DNA of 9,354 nt, taken from Lachnospiraceae bacterium (lineage in GTDB: Bacteria > Bacillota_A > Clostridia > Lachnospirales > Lachnospiraceae). This document shows positions 5,377-9,354 of this stretch, piece by piece. Both the position numbers and the translations under genes were made by a program. The DNA is taken from assembly GCA_017391465.1 (NCBI GenBank), contig JAFOYH010000056.1:1-9354 (forward strand), given 5' to 3'. Under the pieces are notes generated by a model that saw only the letters and a program-made list of their open reading frames with translations, was not told the DNA's origin and searched no databases. The number at the start of each line of letters is the position of its first letter. Positions within the stretch are counted from its first letter, which is position 1.

Positions 5377-6978
5377 TCATCGATCCCATTTATCACAAAG
5401 ATTATTGATCTGATCCGCAAATTTAGCAAGATCTTTATTCGCTCCACCCTCATTATGCTGAATAACCACAAGCAAACGACGACCTGCTGCCACAAGTCGT
5501 TCAAATACAGAGTTCGCTTTACGAGCTGCCGCTTTTTTGGACTTGCGAATTGGTGCAGATTCAATAACACAACTATTATCAAGAAGATCATAACTGGTAC
5601 CACTGTATGGTGCAACCGCATCATAGCCATATTCCTGTTTCAGACAATCGCAAAAAGCATCACATACACTGGCTTCTCCGTGAACAACAAAAATACGTTC
5701 CGGCTTTTTCTTAAACCCTTGCAGCCAGTTAATTAATCCTTGTTTATCTGCATGACCACTGATGCCCGCAAGCTGTTTAATTTTTGCACGAACTTCAATA
5801 GATTCCCCGAAAAGTCTGACTTCCGGAACCCCTTCGACGAGCATGCGCCCTAAAGTTCCATTCGCCTGATAACCAACAAATAAAATCGTACATTCCGGAC
5901 GCCATAAATTATGTTTTAAATGATGACGAATTCGTCCGGCCTCACACATTCCTGAAGCAGAAATGATAACTTTCGGACGTGTATCAAAGTTGATGGCTTT
6001 TGATGAATCACTTGTAATGGATGTTTTTAACCCTGGGAAGGTAATCGGATTAATCCCCTGCTGTACAAGTGCCATAGCTTCTTCATCAAAACATTCCAAA
6101 ATATTTTTATTAAAAATGTTCGTTGCCTCAATGGCCAACGGACTATCTACATAGACCTCAAAATGGTCATGTCCTTTCACACGATTCTCTGCTTTAATCT
6201 GACGGATAAAATAAAGCATCTCCTGTGTACGTCCTACCGCAAAAGATGGAATAACCACATTACCGCCCGCATCAAATGTTTCCTGAATAATACGACTCAA
6301 TTCTTCCACATAGTCCGGACGATCTGCCCCATGAGAACGATCTCCATACGTTGATTCAACAACAACAAAATCCGCCGTGTCAACTAAAGACGGATCTTTA
6401 ATAAGCGGCTGATCCAAATTACCCACATCACCAGAAAATACGATCTTTTTCTGAATACCATTCTCATTGATCCAAACTTCTATACAGGCCGACCCAAGCA
6501 AATGGCCAACATCTGTAAAACGAATCTGAATTCCCGGACATACATCGATGATTTTACCATATTCACAGCCTGCAAAATGCATTAAAACACCTTCTGCATC
6601 GGCCATGCTGTATAAAGGTACGACTTCCGTTTTACCGGCTCTTCTTCCCTTTCGATTTTTCCATTCTGCTTCAAATTCCTGAATATGAGCACTATCACGA
6701 AGCATAATCTCACACAACTGCCGCGTTGCCTGTGTCGTAAAAACAGTCCCCCGAAATCCCTCGGCATATAATAACGGTAACAAACCGGAATGATCAATAT
6801 GGGCGTGAGTCAGAAAAACATAGTCAATTTCTGCCGCCGCCGCAGATACCGGCTGGTTTTCGAAAATATCTTCGCCCTGTTCCATTCCATAATCCACAAA
6901 AATCTTACGTCCGCAAGCTTCAAGAAAATGACAGCTTCCCGTCACCTCATGTGCTGCGCCTGAAAATGTTAAACGCAT
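5377..6978 (-). CDS. Beta-CASP metallo-beta-lactamase-fold RNase-like protein
   Basis: This 533-residue cytoplasmic protein has an N-terminal zinc-dependent metallo-beta-lactamase domain with an inserted beta-CASP domain and a C-terminal RMMBL segment, as in RNA-processing nucleases of the CPSF73/YSH1 type. Numbered from the chosen ATG, metal and catalytic motifs are HAHIDH (58-63), His159 (VGHLLGSA), Asp184 (FSGDVG), motif A Glu208 (VESTYGDR), motif B His353 (GRIRHHL) and motif C His409 (ISGHAD). VVHGE (431-435) follows. All are intact, so an active hydrolase is expected; RNA as substrate is inferred from the family. About 55 residues after the core form a basic linker (RKSKKAAARK, 478-487) and a helical tail. 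A TTG six bases upstream is in frame, but GGGGG at 6990-6986 is seven bases before the ATG and only one before the TTG, so the ATG is preferred. The ribosome binding site lies in a hairpin (6986-7022). No strong terminator separates it from engB. Confidence 0.9.
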   Translation of the reverse strand: MRLTFSGAAHEVTGSCHFLEACGRKIFVDYGMEQGEDIFENQPVSAAAAEIDYVFLTHAHIDHSGLLPLLYAEGFRGTVFTTQATRQLCEIMLRDSAHIQEFEAEWKNRKGRRAGKTEVVPLYSMADAEGVLMHFAGCEYGKIIDVCPGIQIRFTDVGHLLGSACIEVWINENGIQKKIVFSGDVGNLDQPLIKDPSLVDTADFVVVESTYGDRSHGADRPDYVEELSRIIQETFDAGGNVVIPSFAVGRTQEMLYFIRQIKAENRVKGHDHFEVYVDSPLAIEATNIFNKNILECFDEEAMALVQQGINPITFPGLKTSITSDSSKAINFDTRPKVIISASGMCEAGRIRHHLKHNLWRPECTILFVGYQANGTLGRMLVEGVPEVRLFGESIEVRAKIKQLAGISGHADKQGLINWLQGFKKKPERIFVVHGEASVCDAFCDCLKQEYGYDAVAPYSGTSYDLLDNSCVIESAPIRKSKKAAARKANSVFERLVAAGRRLLVVIQHNEGGANKDLAKFADQINNLCDKWDR

Positions 6979-6985
6979 AAGCAAA

Positions 6986-7022
6986 CCCCCATTTCATATT
7001 TTTATCATATACGAAATGAGGG
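6986..7022 (-). promoter_or_regulatory. Leader hairpin that sequesters the beta-CASP gene ribosome binding site
   Basis: On the minus-strand RNA, the arm at 7022-7009 (CCCTCATTTCGTAT) pairs over all 14 positions with the arm at 6999-6986 (ATATGAAATGGGGG) around a nine-base loop. Two of the 14 pairs are G-U wobbles; the plus-strand RNA would have C-A mismatches at both places, so the structure favours the minus-strand transcript. The 3' arm contains the whole GGGGG ribosome binding site, with the ATG seven bases beyond. There is no U-tract, so it is not a terminator. Confidence 0.55.
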
Positions 7023-7032
7023 TTGATTACCA
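7004..7032 (-). promoter_or_regulatory. Possible beta-CASP gene promoter with -10 at the hairpin loop
   Basis: TATGAT (7009-7004) is a good -10 on the minus strand; at 17-base spacing the -35 is only TGGTAA (7032-7027), a poor match. Predicted start near 6997 would give a very short leader that omits the 5' arm of the hairpin at 6986-7022, leaving the ribosome binding site free. The weak -35 keeps confidence low. Confidence 0.4.
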
Positions 7033-7101
7033 TAAATTTTTTATTAAATTTCAAAAACGCAAGTAAATTCACAGAATTTTTGATTTTTCATGTTTTTTTC
7101 G

Positions 7102-7707
7102 TTACACTTCTTCTGTAACATCCAAAGCATAGGTTTCAATCAATTCCCAGATTTCATCACGTCCCTGTTTTGTCACAGCAGAATATGGAATAATTGGTGT
7201 TCCTTCGGTCACATTAAGACCTACACGAATCTGTTTCACATGTTTCTGAACCTGACTGCGATTCAACTTATCCAGTTTTGTTGCGATAATTACCGGGTTG
7301 AATCCCTGCTCCACAATCCAGCTGTACATATGCTTATCATTACCCGATGGCTCATGACGGATATCAATCAGAAGAAATACCAGACGCAGCTGATCGGATG
7401 TATGAAGGTAACGTTCAATCATCGTTCCCCATTTTGCCTTGATTGCTTCAGAGACCTTTGCATATCCATATCCAGGCAGATCGACAAAGTAAATTTCTTT
7501 ATTAATATTATAAAAGTTGATTGTCTGAGTCTTTCCCGGCTGAGAAGATGTTCTTGCCAAAGATTTACGATTCATTAATCCATTGATCAGGGATGACTTG
7601 CCTACATTCGATTTACCCGCGAAAGCAACTTCTGGTAATGTATTTTCCGGCAGTTTACTTGTAATACCGCATACGGTCTCCAGTTCAACATTCTTAATTA
7701 CGTGCAT
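7102..7707 (-). CDS. engB: Ribosome biogenesis GTPase EngB (YsxC/YihA)
   Basis: EngB is a TrmE-Era-EngA-EngB-Septin-like GTPase needed for late assembly of the large ribosomal subunit; it acts in the cytoplasm. This copy has 201 residues, normal for the family. The G motifs are complete: G1 GKSNVGKS (31-38), G2 region SSQPGKTQTINFY (54-66), G3 DLPGYGYAK (76-84), G4 TKLDK (143-147) and G5 SA (176-177). It begins MHVIKNVELETVCG after the strong site AAGGAG (7718-7713). That site overlaps the end of the lon gene, whose stop codon is at 7719-7717, so the two are translationally coupled across nine bases. The order lon-engB matches lonA-ysxC of Bacillus. An essential role is expected from the family. 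There is no clear terminator after its stop, so transcription may run on toward the beta-CASP gene about 120 bases downstream. Confidence 0.97.
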   Translation of the reverse strand: MHVIKNVELETVCGITSKLPENTLPEVAFAGKSNVGKSSLINGLMNRKSLARTSSQPGKTQTINFYNINKEIYFVDLPGYGYAKVSEAIKAKWGTMIERYLHTSDQLRLVFLLIDIRHEPSGNDKHMYSWIVEQGFNPVIIATKLDKLNRSQVQKHVKQIRVGLNVTEGTPIIPYSAVTKQGRDEIWELIETYALDVTEEV

Positions 7708-7716
7708 AAACTCTCC

Positions 7717-9354
7717 TTACTGTACATCCTCTAATGGAATGTCCTTTTCTTCAACGATTGATTCATTTTCTTCAACATTCTGCTTTTCCGGCATACGTAC
7801 CAATGCTGTTTTAAGAACATCATCCATAGTTTCTGCATAAACAATCTGCATACCTTCGTAGATTTCCGATTCCATTTCATCAATATCCTTTTGATTCTTT
7901 ACCGGTACAACAACGGTTTTAATCTTAGCCACTTTAGCAGCCAATAATTTCTCTTTCAATCCACCAATCGGAAGTACACGACCACGAAGGGTAATCTCAC
8001 CAGTCATTGCTACGCTGGCTTTAACTTCAATACCTGTGATTGCCGAAAGCATCGCTGTTGCCATAGTAACACCTGCAGATGGACCATCCTTTGGCACCGC
8101 ACCTTCTGGAATGTGAATATGAATATCATGGGTATCAATAAAGTCGGCTGGAACAAAATATTTTTCGCTCATAGATCGAATAAAACTAATACCGGCACGG
8201 GCGGATTCTTTCATAACGTCCCCAAGCTGACCTGTCAGCTCAAACTTTCCTTTGCCAGGAAGAACATTGACTTCCACAGAAAGAGTATCACCGCCCACAC
8301 TTGTCCACGCAAGACCACGTACAATGCCTACTTCATCTTTGCTGTTTGCTTCATCAAATGTATATTTTTCTTTGCCAAGATATTTTTCCAGTGTCTTTAC
8401 ACCAATCTTAACCGTCTTTTTATCTTCTTCCACAATTTCACGGGCTGATTTTCGGCAAATGTCCCCAATGCGTCTTTCCAGATTACGCACACCAGCTTCA
8501 CGTGTATAGTGCACAATAATTTTCTCCAAAGCTTTCGGTGTAATCGTAATCTGGCTCTTTTTCAAACCATGAATCTTAATCTGTTTTGGAATCAAATGCT
8601 CTCTGGCAATATGAATTTTCTCATTTTCCGTGTAACTGTTCACTTCGATAATTTCCATACGATCCAGAAGCGGTCTTGGAATCGTTGTCAATGTATTCGC
8701 AGTTGCTATAAATAATACCTCGGATAAATCCACTGGAAGTTCGATATAATTATCGCGGAATTTGGAGTTCTGTTCCGAATCCAAAACTTCCAAAAGTGCA
8801 GAGAATACGTCCCCTTTGTAATCGTTGCTTGCTTTATCTACTTCATCAAGAAGCATCACCGGATTCTTCACTCCCGCATTCTTGAGTGCCGAAGCAATAC
8901 GTCCCGGCATAGCACCAACATATGTCTTACGATGTCCACGAATCTCAGCTTCATCACGCACACCGCCCAGACTGATGCGCACATATTTTTTATTCAATGC
9001 ACGGGCTACAGAGCGGGCAATCGAACTTTTACCGGTTCCAGGAGGTCCAACAAGACACACGATCGGACTTTCTCCTTTGCCTGTCAATAGACGTACGGAT
9101 AAATATTCTAAAATACGTTCTTTCACTTTATTCAAACCATAATGATCTTCATCCAGAATCTTCTGAGCATCTTTAAGGCTGACTTTTTCTTCATCACGTT
9201 TATCCCACGGCATAGAGAGAAGTGTCTCCACATACCCGCGAATAACACCATTTTCCGAAGCCATATTGGTGGAATTACGAAAACGATCAATCTCTTTCTG
9301 AATCTTTTCCTTCACTTCGTCGCTGGCTTCAAGTTCAGCAAGCTGGGCTTCAAA
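7717..9354 (-). CDS. lon: ATP-dependent Lon protease, 5' end beyond window (partial)
   Basis: Lon degrades misfolded and regulatory proteins in the cytoplasm as an ATP-driven hexamer. The 545 visible residues are open to the right edge on a codon boundary ([14 protein letters not shown] is read from 9354), so the N-terminal substrate-binding domain, about 230 residues in a usual protein of about 770-800, is outside. Numbered from the edge, the AAA+ module has Walker A GPPGTGKS (103-110), Walker B MLLDEVDK (167-174) and a sensor segment FIATAN (215-220). The protease domain carries the Ser-Lys dyad: Ser426 in KDGPSAG and Lys469 in [10 protein letters not shown], 43 residues apart as in E. coli (Ser679, Lys722). 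The last 25 residues or so are an acidic tail rich in Glu. GTG at 9315 is an internal valine codon, not a start. It heads the visible lon-engB unit; its promoter is not in the window. Confidence 0.97.
   Translation of the reverse strand, partial: FEAQLAELEASDEVKEKIQKEIDRFRNSTNMASENGVIRGYVETLLSMPWDKRDEEKVSLKDAQKILDEDHYGLNKVKERILEYLSVRLLTGKGESPIVCLVGPPGTGKSSIARSVARALNKKYVRISLGGVRDEAEIRGHRKTYVGAMPGRIASALKNAGVKNPVMLLDEVDKASNDYKGDVFSALLEVLDSEQNSKFRDNYIELPVDLSEVLFIATANTLTTIPRPLLDRMEIIEVNSYTENEKIHIAREHLIPKQIKIHGLKKSQITITPKALEKIIVHYTREAGVRNLERRIGDICRKSAREIVEEDKKTVKIGVKTLEKYLGKEKYTFDEANSKDEVGIVRGLAWTSVGGDTLSVEVNVLPGKGKFELTGQLGDVMKESARAGISFIRSMSEKYFVPADFIDTHDIHIHIPEGAVPKDGPSAGVTMATAMLSAITGIEVKASVAMTGEITLRGRVLPIGGLKEKLLAAKVAKIKTVVVPVKNQKDIDEMESEIYEGMQIVYAETMDDVLKTALVRMPEKQNVEENESIVEEKDIPLEDVQ

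Noticed and set aside
6979..6984. TTG at 6984 as the start of the beta-CASP protein
   Set aside because: GGGGG would be one base away from the TTG. The ATG at 6978 has correct seven-base spacing and gives the family start MRLTFSGAAHEVTGS.
7065..7100. Possible terminator after engB (small AAATTC/GAATTT hairpin)
   Set aside because: Six A/T-rich pairs, no U-tract on the minus strand, so it is unlikely to stop transcription from lon-engB.
7090..7578. Plus-strand open frame of 162 codons opposite engB
   Set aside because: It is antisense to a fully recognisable GTPase, has no ribosome binding site or family likeness, and has the Phe/Cys/Ile-rich composition of a shadow frame.
8113..9142. Several plus-strand open frames opposite lon
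   Set aside because: All mirror the conserved AAA+ and protease coding sequence and lack start signals.
9313..9315. GTG at 9315 as the lon start
   Set aside because: The frame is open to the window edge with Lon-like sequence, and the N-terminal domain is missing; this is an internal valine.
1..9354. Mobile element, CRISPR, toxin-antitoxin, phage or tRNA signals
   Set aside because: No transposase or integrase motifs, spaced repeats, small overlapping toxin pairs or tRNA folds were seen; gene content is core metabolism and housekeeping.

Overview
This window looks like ordinary chromosome from a low-GC Gram-positive anaerobe, most likely a Clostridia member of Lachnospiraceae type. The evidence is the AT-rich third positions, strong AGGAGG-type ribosome binding sites, TTGACA/TATAAT-type promoters, a DUF4364 protein (a family I associate with Clostridia), a DUF362 ferredoxin-type protein and the Firmicutes order lon-engB. 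I saw no insertion sequence, phage gene, tRNA, rRNA or CRISPR array. The genus is inference only.

Layout. Positions 1-676 (-) hold the N-terminal 225 codons of nadA (quinolinate synthase), cut by the window edge. It has a near-consensus promoter carrying an inverted repeat across its -35. Divergent from it, 895-1740 (+) is a single-gene aldo/keto reductase unit with its own promoter, leader hairpin and terminator. A second, bidirectional terminator (1813-1863) then closes a three-gene minus-strand operon, read in the order DUF362/2[4Fe-4S] protein (3657-2551), HPr-like protein lacking the phosphorylatable histidine (2532-2305) and FlK-like hotdog thioesterase (2262-1867). A divergent promoter pair at 3692-3760 serves this operon and a plus-strand two-gene operon: a YtqA/YhcC-type radical SAM protein (3835-4752) overlapping by ATGA with a DUF4364 winged-helix-like protein (4749-5276), followed by a hairpin terminator. 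From 5377 to the right edge everything is on the minus strand: a beta-CASP metallo-beta-lactamase-fold RNase-like protein (5377-6978), the ribosome-assembly GTPase EngB (7102-7707) and Lon protease (7717 to beyond 9354, N-terminus off the window).

How the genes work together. The unit-level themes are NAD biosynthesis (nadA), NAD(P)H-dependent carbonyl reduction (AKR), a possible redox/acyl-CoA module with an HPr-like regulator (DUF362-HPr-thioesterase), probable tRNA modification (radical SAM), RNA processing (MBL/beta-CASP), and protein quality control with ribosome assembly (lon-engB). I did not find a clearly undescribed multi-gene system. The most interesting items are a leader hairpin before the beta-CASP gene that would bury its ribosome binding site in read-through transcripts while a -10 element sits at its loop, and the His-less HPr-like protein in its operon. 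No gene-free stretch exceeds 300 bases; the largest gaps (677-894 and 3658-3834) are divergent promoter regions and are described.
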